Assembly: GCA_024695475.1 (NCBI GenBank)
Contig: JAILIC010000046.1
Span: 1-44,062, forward strand
Reading direction: 5' to 3'
DNA from: Treponema sp.
Lineage (GTDB): Bacteria; Spirochaetota; Spirochaetia; Treponematales; Treponemataceae
Length of the DNA stretch: 44,062 nt
Made by a program: the position numbers and the translations under genes. Below are positions 1 to 7,578 of this stretch, piece by piece. Within the stretch, counting starts at the first letter, position 1; every line of letters begins with the position of its first letter. The notes under the pieces are model-generated. The model had not been told where the DNA came from, did no database searches, and saw only the letters and a program-made list of their open reading frames with translations.

Positions 1-57
1 TGGGTTTGTCCGCTTTGTGATGTCACAAAGGAATCATTTTCAAAGATAAAGGAGTAA
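1..57 (+). CDS. C-terminal end of a rubredoxin-type domain protein (5' truncated by window)
   Basis: Frame 1 reads WVCPLCDVTKESFSKIKE and then TAA at 55-57. The CPLC knuckle preceded by W-V and followed by K-x-x-F is the second iron-binding knuckle of rubredoxin (consensus W-x-C-P-x-C-x-x-x-K-x-x-F). Rubredoxins and rubredoxin-tailed proteins such as rubrerythrins and flavin reductases carry a single Fe bound by four Cys and shuttle electrons. Only the last 18 residues are visible, so I cannot say whether this is a stand-alone rubredoxin or a C-terminal domain. The hairpin at 136-169 could end its transcript. Confidence 0.7.
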   Translation, partial: WVCPLCDVTKESFSKIKE

Positions 58-135
58 TTGTATTGTCAGAGTACGCTTTGCGTAAAGCCATGACTCAGTC
101 AGTTTTAGGTTGATGACACGTATCAATCTAAAATA

Positions 136-169
136 AAAAAAGCTTCTGCAGAATTGCAGAAGCTTTTTA
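136..169. terminator. Bidirectional intrinsic terminator (rubredoxin gene / tRNA-Pro)
   Basis: A 13-bp perfect stem (AAAAGCTTCTGCA at 138-150 against TGCAGAAGCTTTT at 155-167) with a 4-nt loop is flanked by A-rich DNA on the left and T-rich on the right, so it gives a U-tract in either direction. It lies directly 3' of tRNA-Pro on the minus strand and downstream of the rubredoxin-type gene on the plus strand. Confidence 0.8.
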
Positions 170-242
170 TCGGGATGACAGGATTTGAACCTGCGACATT
201 CTGGTCCCAAACCAGACGCGCTACCAGCTGCGCTACATCCCG
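170..242 (-). tRNA. trnP-UGG: tRNA-Pro (anticodon UGG)
   Basis: The reverse complement folds into a full cloverleaf: acceptor CGGGATG/CATCCCG, D stem GCGC/GCGC, anticodon stem TCTGG/CCAGA around loop TTTGGGA, and T arm GCAGG-TTCAAAT-CCTGT. The discriminator is A (position 170). The anticodon is TGG, so it is proline-specific and reads CCN codons. CCA is not encoded and must be added by the CCA-adding enzyme. It has its own strong promoter and terminator, so it is a single-tRNA transcription unit. Confidence 0.97.
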
Positions 243-254
243 GAAAGTGATTCT

Positions 255-283
255 ATAATAGCAAAGTGCAGTTATTTGGTCAA
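255..283 (-). promoter_or_regulatory. Sigma-70-type promoter of tRNA-Pro
   Basis: On the minus strand TTGACC (283-278), a 17-nt spacer and TATTAT (260-255) lie 12 nt ahead of the mature tRNA 5' end. This is close to consensus in both boxes and spacing. Confidence 0.8.
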
Positions 284-312
284 GAGCAAAATCGAAAAAA
301 AATAAAATTTTT

Positions 313-777
313 TTACGAAAATTGCTTAGTCCAATCGGGACGTTGACGTGTAATGGGTGGTTCTGCATGAGTCGAAGCAAGTTGAGTTTCAATTTCTTGC
401 TTTGAGTGCAGTTGGCCATTATTTATACCGGGACAGTCAGAAGCTTCTGCATCCCAGTTTTGCTTACATGAGAGGAGATAGTCCCAAAAGGGATAGGCAC
501 GGCATTGGACTGGGCGGGCATCGTATACGGTGCATCCGTCTTTCCAAAATACACAGTCGTAGTTTTTCTTTTCACGCAGGCAGAGAATGTCTGTTGTGGT
601 AGTGTCCTGTACCCAACGACAGTACGCTTTGATAAACTGCTCGGGAGTAAGCTCACACTTTTTGCTTAGTGCATCCAAATCGCTTTTGGTGAGATATACA
701 AATCCGGGATCGATTCTGCAGCACTTTGAGCATCCGTTACAGGAAAAGTGCAGGCCGTTCTCATAGAATTTTTCCAT
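313..777 (-). CDS. YkgJ-family cysteine-cluster protein (putative Fe-S / zinc-binding)
   Basis: A 154-residue protein with the YkgJ/UPF0153 pattern: an N-terminal C-x-G-C-x-K-C-C-R cluster (residues about 14-21), then a second set of cysteines and the R-P-x-x-C-R-x-Y-P-F signature near residues 88-98. The family is thought to bind an Fe-S cluster or zinc, but its reaction is unknown. The length is usual for the family. The ATG at 777 gives the Cys cluster at the expected distance. There is no convincing Shine-Dalgarno, because the promoter at 786-814 leaves almost no 5' leader. It is followed by tRNA-Pro, which has its own promoter. Confidence 0.85.
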   Translation of the reverse strand: MEKFYENGLHFSCNGCSKCCRIDPGFVYLTKSDLDALSKKCELTPEQFIKAYCRWVQDTTTTDILCLREKKNYDCVFWKDGCTVYDARPVQCRAYPFWDYLLSCKQNWDAEASDCPGINNGQLHSKQEIETQLASTHAEPPITRQRPDWTKQFS

Positions 778-785
778 ATCTACCG

Positions 786-814
786 ACTATACGGTAATTT
801 ATGGTGGTGGTCAA
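786..814 (-). promoter_or_regulatory. Promoter of the ykgJ-like gene, with -10 only 8 nt from ATG
   Basis: On the minus strand TTGACC (814-809), a 17-nt spacer and TATAGT (791-786) are followed by CGGTAGAT and then ATG (777). Transcription should start within about 0-3 nt of the start codon, giving a leaderless or nearly leaderless mRNA. Confidence 0.7.
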
Positions 815-847
815 GTAAATGAATCCGTAACGTAAGGTGTCACTTAT

Positions 848-877
848 TTGTGCTATTACAGACGGTTTATTTATGAT
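848..877 (+). promoter_or_regulatory. Possible promoter of the antiporter gene
   Basis: TTGTGC (848-853), an 18-nt spacer and TATGAT (872-877) would give a leader of about 33 nt that includes GGAGG at 900-904. The boxes match consensus only moderately. The AT-rich run that follows offers other -10 choices. Confidence 0.4.
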
Positions 878-916
878 ATTATTAATATAACTTCATTTTG
901 GAGGTATACAATTTTT

Positions 917-2989
917 ATGGAAGAAAATATTACCGAAGTGGTAACTATGTTGGTATTCCAGCTTGCGGTCATTATCTTTGCAGTCCGTGTTTTTGGAAAA
1001 CTTGCAGTAAAAGTAGGAATACCTTCCGTACTTGGCGAATTAGTGGCTGGTATTATTATCGGTCCATATGCATTAGGAGCGATTCCCTTGCCAGGTTTTG
1101 CCCACGGTTTGTTTCCCTTGTATTCATCTTCGCTTGCGGTAAATCCAGAATTATATGCAATCTCTAGTATTGCTTCGATTATCTTGCTGTTTGCATCAGG
1201 TATTGAAACAGATTTATCGTTGTTTATTAAGTATTCTGTATCAGGTGGTATCATCGGTTTTGGAGGTGTCGCCATATCATTCCTGTTTGGCGATGTTTGT
1301 ACCATGCTTATGCTCCATACCTCATTTATGGATGTTCGATGTCTGTTCCTGGGTATAATGTCAACAGCAACTTCCGTCGGTATTACAGCACGTATCCTAT
1401 CTGATAGAAAAAAGATGGACTCACCAGAAGGTGTTACTATTCTCGCGGCAGCGGTATTTGATGATGTTTTAGGCATCGTATTGCTTGCTGTTATTATGGG
1501 TATCGTTTCTGCAGTAAATGGGGGAGGTTCTTTGTCAGGCAGTGTTATCGGTATGATAGCACTAAAAGCATTCTCGATTTGGCTCATTTTTACTGTTTTG
1601 AGTATTGTTTTTTCAAAGCAAATTGCACGTTTTGTAAAGCTATTTGGCGGTACATTCGATTTTACGATTGCTTCTCTCGGTGTTGCATTTATCCTTGCTG
1701 GTATCTTTGAAATGCAGGGACTGGCAATGATCATTGGTGCCTATACGACAGGACTTGCACTTTCAGGTACCGATATAGCACCAGTTATTCAAGAGCGTAT
1801 TCACGGTTTGTATAAGTTCTTCGTTCCAGTCTTTTTTGCAGTCATGGGTATGAGTGTTAATGTAATGGAATTGACAAACCGCAGTGTCTTGATTTTTGGT
1901 GCTGTGTATACAATTACCTGTGTGCTTTCAAAGATACTCGGTTGTGGTGGACCTGCAATGGGTTTAGGCTTTAATTTCCGTGGCGCATTACGTATTGGTG
2001 CAGGTATGGTACCACGTGGTGAAGTGGCATTGATTATTGCAGGTATTGGACTTACCGCAGGTGTTATTAATCAGCAGGAATTTGGGATTGTCATCTTGAT
2101 GACACTCATTACAACTCTTGCTGCGCCTCCAATTTTAAGCATAACTCTTAAGATGAAAGGTAGAGGCACACGTAAAGAAGTAAAGACATCAGAAGCCCAA
2201 CAGTTTGTTTGGGATTTTCATAATCCAGAGATCTCTGCAATTGTTCTTAATTTCTTTATTGAAGATTTGCGTTCAGAAGGATTTTACGTGCAGATGATGA
2301 ACATCTCTGAAGGTTTGTCTCAGGCTCGTAAAAATGATGTATCGCTCTCTCTGCGAGTTGAGGGCTCATCGCTTATCGTTGAAACCAGTGCTGAAGATAT
2401 GGGCTTTGTTAAGGGTGAAATATATGAAATTACCTTGCGCCTCAATAAGTCTCTGGAATCATTAAAAGCACTTAAAAATACGGCACAGCTACAATATGGA
2501 TTTGCAAGCGCACAAAATCGTGTTGAACCTATGTTGTTTAAGTATCTTAAACATTCCGTCGTTTCTTGTGACCTGCAAAGTACGACAAAAGATGGTGTGT
2601 TAAAAGAAATGGTTTCGCTGCTTGAAAAGTCCGGCAAAGTGATTAATGCTGAAGAAGTATTTAAGGCGATTTTGGATCGCGAAAAGATTATGAGTACTGG
2701 TCTTGAAAAGGGTATTGCTATTCCACATGCTCGTACTGATGCAGTCAGTGAAATTTGTGTTGCCATAGGTGTAAAAAAAGGCGGCCTTGATTTTGCGGCA
2801 TTGGATAAAAAGCCGACAGAGCTCATCATTATGATAGTTTCTCCAAAGAGCACTGAGTCTCCGCAGATGCAGGTTATGTCAGCAATTACGGGAACTTTGA
2901 CCAATTTGCAGGCCGTAAAAGATATGATAGCAGCAACAGAACCTGAAAAACTAATTGAAATATTCAAAGCTGCATATCAGAAAAAATAA
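917..2989 (+). CDS. Cation:proton antiporter (CPA2 type) with C-terminal PTS EIIA-like domain
   Basis: A 690-residue protein. Residues 1 to about 395 form a polytopic CPA2/KefB-type Na+(K+)/H+ exchanger, with the V-F-D-D-V-L-G-I segment in the ion-binding region. Residues about 410-540 are a soluble linker. The C-terminal ~145 residues match PTS EIIA-2 (fructose/nitrogen type), with the G-I-A-I-P-H-A-R signature placing the phospho-acceptor His at about residue 604. The start at 917 was chosen over the in-frame upstream ATG at 848 because GGAGG (900-904) lies 12 nt ahead of it and the upstream codons give no sensible membrane start. The fusion suggests ion exchange gated by PTS phosphorylation; that is inference. 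It is monocistronic and ends at a strong terminator. Confidence 0.9.
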   Translation: MEENITEVVTMLVFQLAVIIFAVRVFGKLAVKVGIPSVLGELVAGIIIGPYALGAIPLPGFAHGLFPLYSSSLAVNPELYAISSIASIILLFASGIETDLSLFIKYSVSGGIIGFGGVAISFLFGDVCTMLMLHTSFMDVRCLFLGIMSTATSVGITARILSDRKKMDSPEGVTILAAAVFDDVLGIVLLAVIMGIVSAVNGGGSLSGSVIGMIALKAFSIWLIFTVLSIVFSKQIARFVKLFGGTFDFTIASLGVAFILAGIFEMQGLAMIIGAYTTGLALSGTDIAPVIQERIHGLYKFFVPVFFAVMGMSVNVMELTNRSVLIFGAVYTITCVLSKILGCGGPAMGLGFNFRGALRIGAGMVPRGEVALIIAGIGLTAGVINQQEFGIVILMTLITTLAAPPILSITLKMKGRGTRKEVKTSEAQQFVWDFHNPEISAIVLNFFIEDLRSEGFYVQMMNISEGLSQARKNDVSLSLRVEGSSLIVETSAEDMGFVKGEIYEITLRLNKSLESLKALKNTAQLQYGFASAQNRVEPMLFKYLKHSVVSCDLQSTTKDGVLKEMVSLLEKSGKVINAEEVFKAILDREKIMSTGLEKGIAIPHARTDAVSEICVAIGVKKGGLDFAALDKKPTELIIMIVSPKSTESPQMQVMSAITGTLTNLQAVKDMIAATEPEKLIEIFKAAYQKK

Positions 2990-3006
2990 CCTTGTATCGG
3001 TGAAAT

Positions 3007-3041
3007 AAAAAGCCCGGCTTCAATTTGATGCCGGGCTTTTT
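3007..3041. terminator. Bidirectional intrinsic terminator between convergent genes
   Basis: An 11-12 bp stem AAAAAGCCCGGC (3007-3018) / GCCGGGCTTTTT (3030-3041) has an 11-nt loop and T-tracts on both strands. It serves the antiporter gene (+) and the EAL-domain gene (-), whose stop is at 3074. Confidence 0.9.
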
Positions 3042-3073
3042 AGTGTTTAATGCAAAACAAAAAACAGGCAGAA

Positions 3074-4798
3074 TTAGGCAAGTTCTTCGATTTGCTCGAC
3101 TTCTTTACGTTCAAATACACCGCGTTTGATGATGTCAGTCATTGCCTCAAAAGAAATTGGAGCACTGTACAGATAGCCTTGAGCATTATTACATCCCGTA
3201 TTTACTAAGAAGTCAGCCTGCTCCTGTGTTTCGACACCTTCGGAAATGACATCAATACCTAATTCATTGGCAAGCGTGATGATGTTGCGTATAAGAATAA
3301 AAGCTTTTTGGCTTTTCATGCAGTCATCAACGAATGTCTTATCAATTTTGAGTACATCAGCATGAATGCTTTTGAGAAGACTTAATGAAGAGTATCCTGT
3401 ACCAAAATCATCAATTGAAATCTTGATACCGTTTTCAAACATCTTTTGAGTAAATTCCGTTAGTCGGGTAAATTCCTCAAAGGTTGTTGTCTCTGTAATT
3501 TCGATTTCGATGAGCTCTACCGGGACATCGTATTTCTTAAGTATCGATTTTATCTTGTCTACGATTTCTGGATCGTAGAGGTTTGTACGTGACAAATTGG
3601 ATGATATGATTGGTACGCTAAGACCCATGTTTCGCCATTTTTGGATAGACTCACAGGTACGTTCCAACATGTATAAGTCAAGCTGGGCTATGAGATCATT
3701 AGCCTCCAAAATAGGCACAAAACGTCCTGGAGGTATGATAACACCATCTTTTTTCCATCTGACAAGTGCTTCCATACCGATGAGTTTTCCGCTGGAAATA
3801 TGAACCTTTGGCTGAAAGAATGGTACATATTCCTTTTGATTTAAACAGATTGAAAAAGTACCTGTTACCAGTTTTGCCCAGGCTTCTGATTTTTCAATTT
3901 CATCAGTGTAGTAGACGACTTTGCTATGAAACTTATTTTTCCCGAGCTGTACGGCAAAAGACGATTCAAACATTCGGCGATCAAAAGGCTTGGTACCTTC
4001 TTTATCGAGTGAAATTCCTCTCCACGTGGATAAGTGCAAGGTCATTTGCACTCCCTTGTTGTTAACCTCTATAGGAATATCATCAAGAAAGGCAATGGCT
4101 TGTTCGAGTCGTTGAGCCTTTATGATAAAGACGATGTTATCTCCACCTGGTCGGGCAATGTATTCATCAGGCTCAAGAAAGGATTGTGCAATTTTTGCGT
4201 ACTGCTTAATAATCGTGTCTCCTGTGATATCGCCAAGAGTTCTGTTGTAATACTTCATATTCTGAAGATTACAGAATATGGTTACATAGTTTTTAGCCTG
4301 ACCTTTTTGGAATACTTCGGTTTGAAACTTGCGAGCCGTGTATTCCAAAAATGGTAAATCAGTAAACAAATCATAATGCATGGTATGCTTGATGATGTCA
4401 CTGAAATTCTGGCGGCTAAACATGATGTAAAACAAGATATCCATCGTTTTATAGATTAGCTTGTCATCTTCTGTTAGTGTAAGATCTGTCCGCCAGTACA
4501 GTTTTGTAGATATATTGGTCTGAAAAGTAATATTATTAAAATGACAGATTTTAAGGTGCTCATCGTCATAAGGTAGGTTTGACTGATAAAGAACCGCGGA
4601 GTGTGTCGTATCTTTTTTAGAAATAGAGTTCTTTGGAACAAAAACTTCATATTCTATGCGGACTATCTGTAAAGTTTCGCATAAGGATGCCAGTGCTTTT
4701 GTAAAGACATCGCTATTTGTGATTGAAGTATTTGAAATTCCGCTTTCTATTTCCCTAAGAAAACTTCCTATCTTCTGGTAACATACTGAAACATCCAT
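3074..4798 (-). CDS. GGDEF-EAL protein, probable c-di-GMP phosphodiesterase with degenerate GGDEF
   Basis: A cytoplasmic 574-residue protein. Residues 1-140 are an unassigned sensory region with no TM segment. Residues 145-300 are a GGDEF domain in which the signature reads GGDNI (218-222), so cyclase activity is unlikely. Residues 315-565 are an EAL domain with E343 of the EAL motif, N401, E433, D463-D464 in D-D-F-G-T-G, K484, E520/E523 and Q540 in place. These are the metal and catalytic residues of active c-di-GMP hydrolases. An AAGG ribosome site lies 5 nt upstream of the ATG. The PilZ-bearing cellulose synthase at 39.7-42 kb is a plausible downstream client of the c-di-GMP pool; this link is inferred. 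Confidence 0.9.
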   Translation of the reverse strand: MDVSVCYQKIGSFLREIESGISNTSITNSDVFTKALASLCETLQIVRIEYEVFVPKNSISKKDTTHSAVLYQSNLPYDDEHLKICHFNNITFQTNISTKLYWRTDLTLTEDDKLIYKTMDILFYIMFSRQNFSDIIKHTMHYDLFTDLPFLEYTARKFQTEVFQKGQAKNYVTIFCNLQNMKYYNRTLGDITGDTIIKQYAKIAQSFLEPDEYIARPGGDNIVFIIKAQRLEQAIAFLDDIPIEVNNKGVQMTLHLSTWRGISLDKEGTKPFDRRMFESSFAVQLGKNKFHSKVVYYTDEIEKSEAWAKLVTGTFSICLNQKEYVPFFQPKVHISSGKLIGMEALVRWKKDGVIIPPGRFVPILEANDLIAQLDLYMLERTCESIQKWRNMGLSVPIISSNLSRTNLYDPEIVDKIKSILKKYDVPVELIEIEITETTTFEEFTRLTEFTQKMFENGIKISIDDFGTGYSSLSLLKSIHADVLKIDKTFVDDCMKSQKAFILIRNIITLANELGIDVISEGVETQEQADFLVNTGCNNAQGYLYSAPISFEAMTDIIKRGVFERKEVEQIEELA

Positions 4799-4831
4799 AC
4801 AGCCTTCTTATATTAAGAATGATATCTTTTA

Positions 4832-4860
4832 TTATACAGTTGGTTTTAATAAATGACAAG
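4832..4860 (-). promoter_or_regulatory. Promoter of the EAL gene
   Basis: On the minus strand TTGTCA (4860-4855), a 17-nt spacer and a perfect TATAAT (4837-4832) give a leader of about 27 nt that contains the SD. It separates this gene from the TonB-like gene upstream. Confidence 0.75.
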
Positions 4861-4897
4861 GAATCGTGACTGTTATATCGTAAGAGTTTGTTGAGTG

Positions 4898-5413
4898 CTA
4901 TTGTAGTTTATAGGTGATTTGGATTGTGTAGTTGCGGATGGTATCTTCGAGAGCAACAGGAAGCGGAAATACTTGTTCTATCTGCTGCTTTGCAGCTTGC
5001 GAAAGGAGCTGCGGCGAAGTCCCTAGTTCCCGACAATCCATAAGGGTGCCGTAGGGGGATATATCAACGAGTAGATTTACTGTTCCTTCAATACCACGGT
5101 TACGGGCACGCTCTGGATAAAAATAAACATTTTTTAATCGTTCATTAATAAGCGTTTGCAGTTGTTGGAATGTAGTATACTCTTTGATGGTTGCAGCTTC
5201 TTTTATGGAACTGTCTGAAGCATTTGCGTTGCTGGAGTCTCCTGCTGTGCCATGATAGTGACGATTGCCTTCGGTAACGTTGACTGCTGGCGGCAACCAC
5301 ATGGAATTTTTTGTACGTGGATCTATACGTCTATTTTGTCCAAAGGCAGTGTCCAAAGAGACGAGAGCGTTAAAAGAGAATATACATAAAAGCCAAACAG
5401 TTTTCTTCTTCAT
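4898..5413 (-). CDS. Secreted/anchored protein with TonB C-terminal-like domain
   Basis: A 171-residue protein. Residues 1-25 form a signal peptide or membrane anchor (MKKKT followed by a hydrophobic stretch). A low-complexity Ser/Asn/Asp segment follows. Residues about 90-171 resemble the TonB C-terminal domain (Y-P-x-x-A-R-x-x-G-I-E-G-T-V-N-L-L-V-D-I, then an A-A-K-x-x-I-E-x-x-F-P-L-P block). The long Pro-rich spacer of true TonB is absent, so periplasm-spanning energy transduction is uncertain. The start at 5413 was preferred over 5446 because AAGG lies 9 nt ahead and the signal sequence then begins properly. A possible -10 TATAAT sits at 5528-5523. It is divergent from the lipoprotein operon. 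Confidence 0.75.
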   Translation of the reverse strand: MKKKTVWLLCIFSFNALVSLDTAFGQNRRIDPRTKNSMWLPPAVNVTEGNRHYHGTAGDSSNANASDSSIKEAATIKEYTTFQQLQTLINERLKNVYFYPERARNRGIEGTVNLLVDISPYGTLMDCRELGTSPQLLSQAAKQQIEQVFPLPVALEDTIRNYTIQITYKLQ

Positions 5414-5555
5414 GGCAATTTGCCTTACGTGTAAAATGCTCCACATGTCTTATCGGCATAATTCCCCTGATACTTGAGCATTATTTTTGATCAAAATCGG
5501 TATTCTACTTGGTAACCATGGAATTATACAGTTGTTTTTATGTACTTTTACGATA

Positions 5556-5584
5556 TTGACAAAGAAGTTGCTATTTGTCATAAT
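5556..5584 (+). promoter_or_regulatory. Promoter of the lipoprotein/protease operon with overlapping inverted repeat
   Basis: TTGACA (5556-5561), a 17-nt spacer and CATAAT (5579-5584) are near consensus. A perfect 7-bp inverted repeat, TGACAAA (5557-5563) and TTTGTCA (5574-5580), fills the -35 to -10 interval and is a plausible operator for a dimeric repressor. The expected start is near 5591. Confidence 0.7.
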
Positions 5585-5609
5585 CGCTTTATCTTTAATT
5601 AAAATAGTT

Positions 5610-5660
5610 AAGCATACATTTTTTTCCTGTTTTTTAACGGGAAAGGTGTATGCTTTTTTT
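5610..5660 (+). terminator. Attenuator-like terminator hairpin in the leader of the lipoprotein operon
   Basis: AAGCATAC (5610-5617) pairs with GTATGCTT (5648-5655). An inner stem CCTGTT (5626-5631) / AACGGG (5636-5641) has a TTTT loop, and seven T residues (5654-5660) follow. It lies between the promoter at 5556 and the start codon at 5680, so it would stop transcription before the operon unless antiterminated. No alternative antiterminator pairing was identified by eye. Confidence 0.65.
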
Positions 5661-5679
5661 ATTTAAGAAGGAGAAATGT

Positions 5680-6321
5680 ATGAAAAAACATTCAAAAAAA
5701 CACGTAGTATGCCTTATGGCAGCAATGGTTTGTGCAGCATTATTTTTAAGTTGTGAAACAACATCATCAGCAGCTAATGCTGAAGTAGCTTTGAACTATG
5801 ACGAAAGCATGACACCAGAAAATTCTTGTGTTATTTATTTTTCGTTTTTCCTGAATACGGAGGCAGCTTTTAGGCAAATTAATCCTGAGCTTGATGTAGA
5901 TGAACAACATTTTGAATATAAAAAATCCGATTTTCAATGCTGGACAGTCTTTAAGCCATGTAAACCAGGATCTCGTTATATGCTCACGAAGTTGAAAGGT
6001 AGTGAAGGTGATATGTCTGGTCGTTTTGGGGGTACAATATGGGATATGGACTTTGATCCAAGCCAGCAGATTTTTGTTATCGACGTACCTAAGGAGCCTG
6101 GTGTGTATTGCTACGGTTGGATTGATGGATTAGCTGTTGCACGAAATGCAAGTAAAGGTGAGGTATTTCAAGTTCCTGTACCAAATGATATGACTGACTG
6201 GAAAGCAAAAACTGCTGTAAAACGTGCCGATAAAGCATTCAAAAAGGCTTATGGTGGTACCCCATGGTACGATGCTTATCTTGCAACAAAAGACAAACTT
6301 CTCAACGCTCGGAGTAAGTAA
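5680..6321 (+). CDS. Putative lipoprotein A1 of a duplicated lipoprotein/secreted pair
   Basis: A 213-residue protein. The N-terminus is a lipoprotein signal ending A-A-L-F-L-S-C, so the mature protein would begin with a lipidated Cys. The start at 5680 is set by AAGGAG just upstream. No known family was recognised. It shares T-P-E-N-S, Q-I-N-P-E-x-D-x-D, V-P-x-E-P-G-V and G-T-P-W-x-D-A with the lipoprotein at 6940-7578, so the two are paralogues. It is first gene of a five-gene operon ending in a protease-barrel protein and abuts the next gene (stop 6319-6321, ATG 6322). A role in the periplasm or outer membrane is inferred only from the signal. Confidence 0.85.
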   Translation: MKKHSKKHVVCLMAAMVCAALFLSCETTSSAANAEVALNYDESMTPENSCVIYFSFFLNTEAAFRQINPELDVDEQHFEYKKSDFQCWTVFKPCKPGSRYMLTKLKGSEGDMSGRFGGTIWDMDFDPSQQIFVIDVPKEPGVYCYGWIDGLAVARNASKGEVFQVPVPNDMTDWKAKTAVKRADKAFKKAYGGTPWYDAYLATKDKLLNARSK

Positions 6322-6894
6322 ATGAAAAAACGGATTTTTTTACTTCTTTTATCAGTGTCCGTTGCTCTTTGTTTTGCTGAATCTAAAAATACAGAGATTT
6401 TAACACCTGGTTCTAAAGAAGTTGTCATCGTTGGTAAAATTACCGTTCATACTAATGACAAGAATCGGGAGTTTTTTGCAAAATCATGGGGCGTAAAAGA
6501 TTTTTCAAAAGCAGATACCTATGTTGCCTTTGATGAGGTTAAGAATCCTAAGAAGGAGATGCCGGAATGGCGTGAATATTTACAAGGTGAGTATTTTCTT
6601 GCAAAACGAATAGTCAAGGACAGGCAGGTCGTGTCAAAATCTCGATTTGCTTGGTGCTTTTATAGTGATTATGATTTTCAAGTTGCTGTCCCACTGAACT
6701 TTAAGGCAACGATACCTGACGGCGAAAAATATGTCTACATTGGGGATTTTGACTACTATCTTGATGGTTCAGATTTTAGGCCTGTAAAAATAACTGTTTC
6801 TGACAGTTTTGATTTGGCAAAAGAATTCCTTGAAGCAACGTATGGTGTACCTGTAGATCTTTGCAGAGTCGAAATAAGCAATCTTGATGAGTAA
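6322..6894 (+). CDS. Putative secreted protein B1 of the duplicated pair
   Basis: A 190-residue protein with a Sec signal peptide (MKKRIFLLLL..., cleavage likely after C-F-A). No family was recognised. It shares K-E-V-x-x-x-G-x-I near residue 30, a F-F-x-x-S-(W/F)-G-V element, D-T-Y-V and a (K/E)-K-(Y/F)-x-Y-I-G-D-F block with the protein at 7575-8282. The start directly follows the stop of A1, so translation is probably coupled. It is probably periplasmic. Confidence 0.8.
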   Translation: MKKRIFLLLLSVSVALCFAESKNTEILTPGSKEVVIVGKITVHTNDKNREFFAKSWGVKDFSKADTYVAFDEVKNPKKEMPEWREYLQGEYFLAKRIVKDRQVVSKSRFAWCFYSDYDFQVAVPLNFKATIPDGEKYVYIGDFDYYLDGSDFRPVKITVSDSFDLAKEFLEATYGVPVDLCRVEISNLDE

Positions 6895-6939
6895 AAGTAT
6901 ATAAAAAAGTATATAAAAATATTTATGAAGGAGAAAGCT

Positions 6940-7578
6940 ATGAAAAACTTTCTAAAGGCTATCACTGTGCTTGCAGCAACTGCGATTGTCTGTACCAGTT
7001 GTGCGTCAACAAAAGTTGACTATCTGGCAGAATCAGAGGAAAAAACACCAGAAAACTCTGTCGTCATGATTTTTTTATGGGGATATGGTCACTATGATCT
7101 TGCGCAAATAAATCCTGAGTTTGATCCAGATTTGATTGAGATTACATTAGGAAAACCATGGACAACTCCAATGACTCCCGGAGCTCTTTATTTTGTAAAA
7201 GAACTGAGAGCTGATACAAAAGGAACCTATGCTGGTACTCCATGTCTACCAGGTGAGCTTCCTTTTGCATTCTTAAATGTGGTGGAGCCTGGAATTATGA
7301 CTAATGGTGGTCGTCTTGAAGTACCAACAGAGCCTGGTGTTCATCTGGTTACTTACTTTAATAAGTACAGTGCAACGACAGAAGACAGTGAATCAGAACC
7401 TAAAAAAGAACCTCCAACTATTGTCATAGGTAAGTATCCTAAGAGTATGGAAGACTTAAAAACTATGCCGTACTATAAAAAAGGTGCCGTAAAAACAATC
7501 AAAAAGGCTGCACAATACTATGCTGGCACTCCATGGGAAGATGCCATTAATGAAAAACTAAAGGAGTGGGAAGAATGA
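6940..7578 (+). CDS. Putative lipoprotein A2, paralogue of A1
   Basis: A 212-residue lipoprotein with signal ending A-I-V-C-T-S-C. The ATG at 6940 was chosen because AAGGAG (6928-6933) precedes it; the in-frame ATG at 6925 would place the SD inside the gene. It aligns with A1 across its whole length at motif level (T-P-E-N-S, Q-I-N-P-E-F-D-P-D, V-P-T-E-P-G-V, A-G-T-P-W-E-D-A). An insert of Ser/Glu/Lys/Pro-rich sequence is present around residues 145-160. Function is unknown. It overlaps the next gene by 4 nt (ATGA). Confidence 0.85.
   Translation: MKNFLKAITVLAATAIVCTSCASTKVDYLAESEEKTPENSVVMIFLWGYGHYDLAQINPEFDPDLIEITLGKPWTTPMTPGALYFVKELRADTKGTYAGTPCLPGELPFAFLNVVEPGIMTNGGRLEVPTEPGVHLVTYFNKYSATTEDSESEPKKEPPTIVIGKYPKSMEDLKTMPYYKKGAVKTIKKAAQYYAGTPWEDAINEKLKEWEE

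Noticed and set aside
58-120. Short palindromes TACGC-TTT-GCGTA (72-84) and TGACT-C-AGTCA (91-101)
   Set aside because: Too short and without a T-run to be called a terminator; no flanking promoter or gene start makes them operators. The nearby hairpin at 136-169 explains termination.
123-419. 98-codon open frame on the minus strand across tRNA-Pro
   Set aside because: It runs through the tRNA, its promoter and terminator, and the 3' end of the ykgJ-like gene. It has no SD and no recognisable protein.
848-916. Upstream start of the antiporter
   Set aside because: The first 23 codons cover the likely promoter and the GGAGG that serves the ATG at 917.
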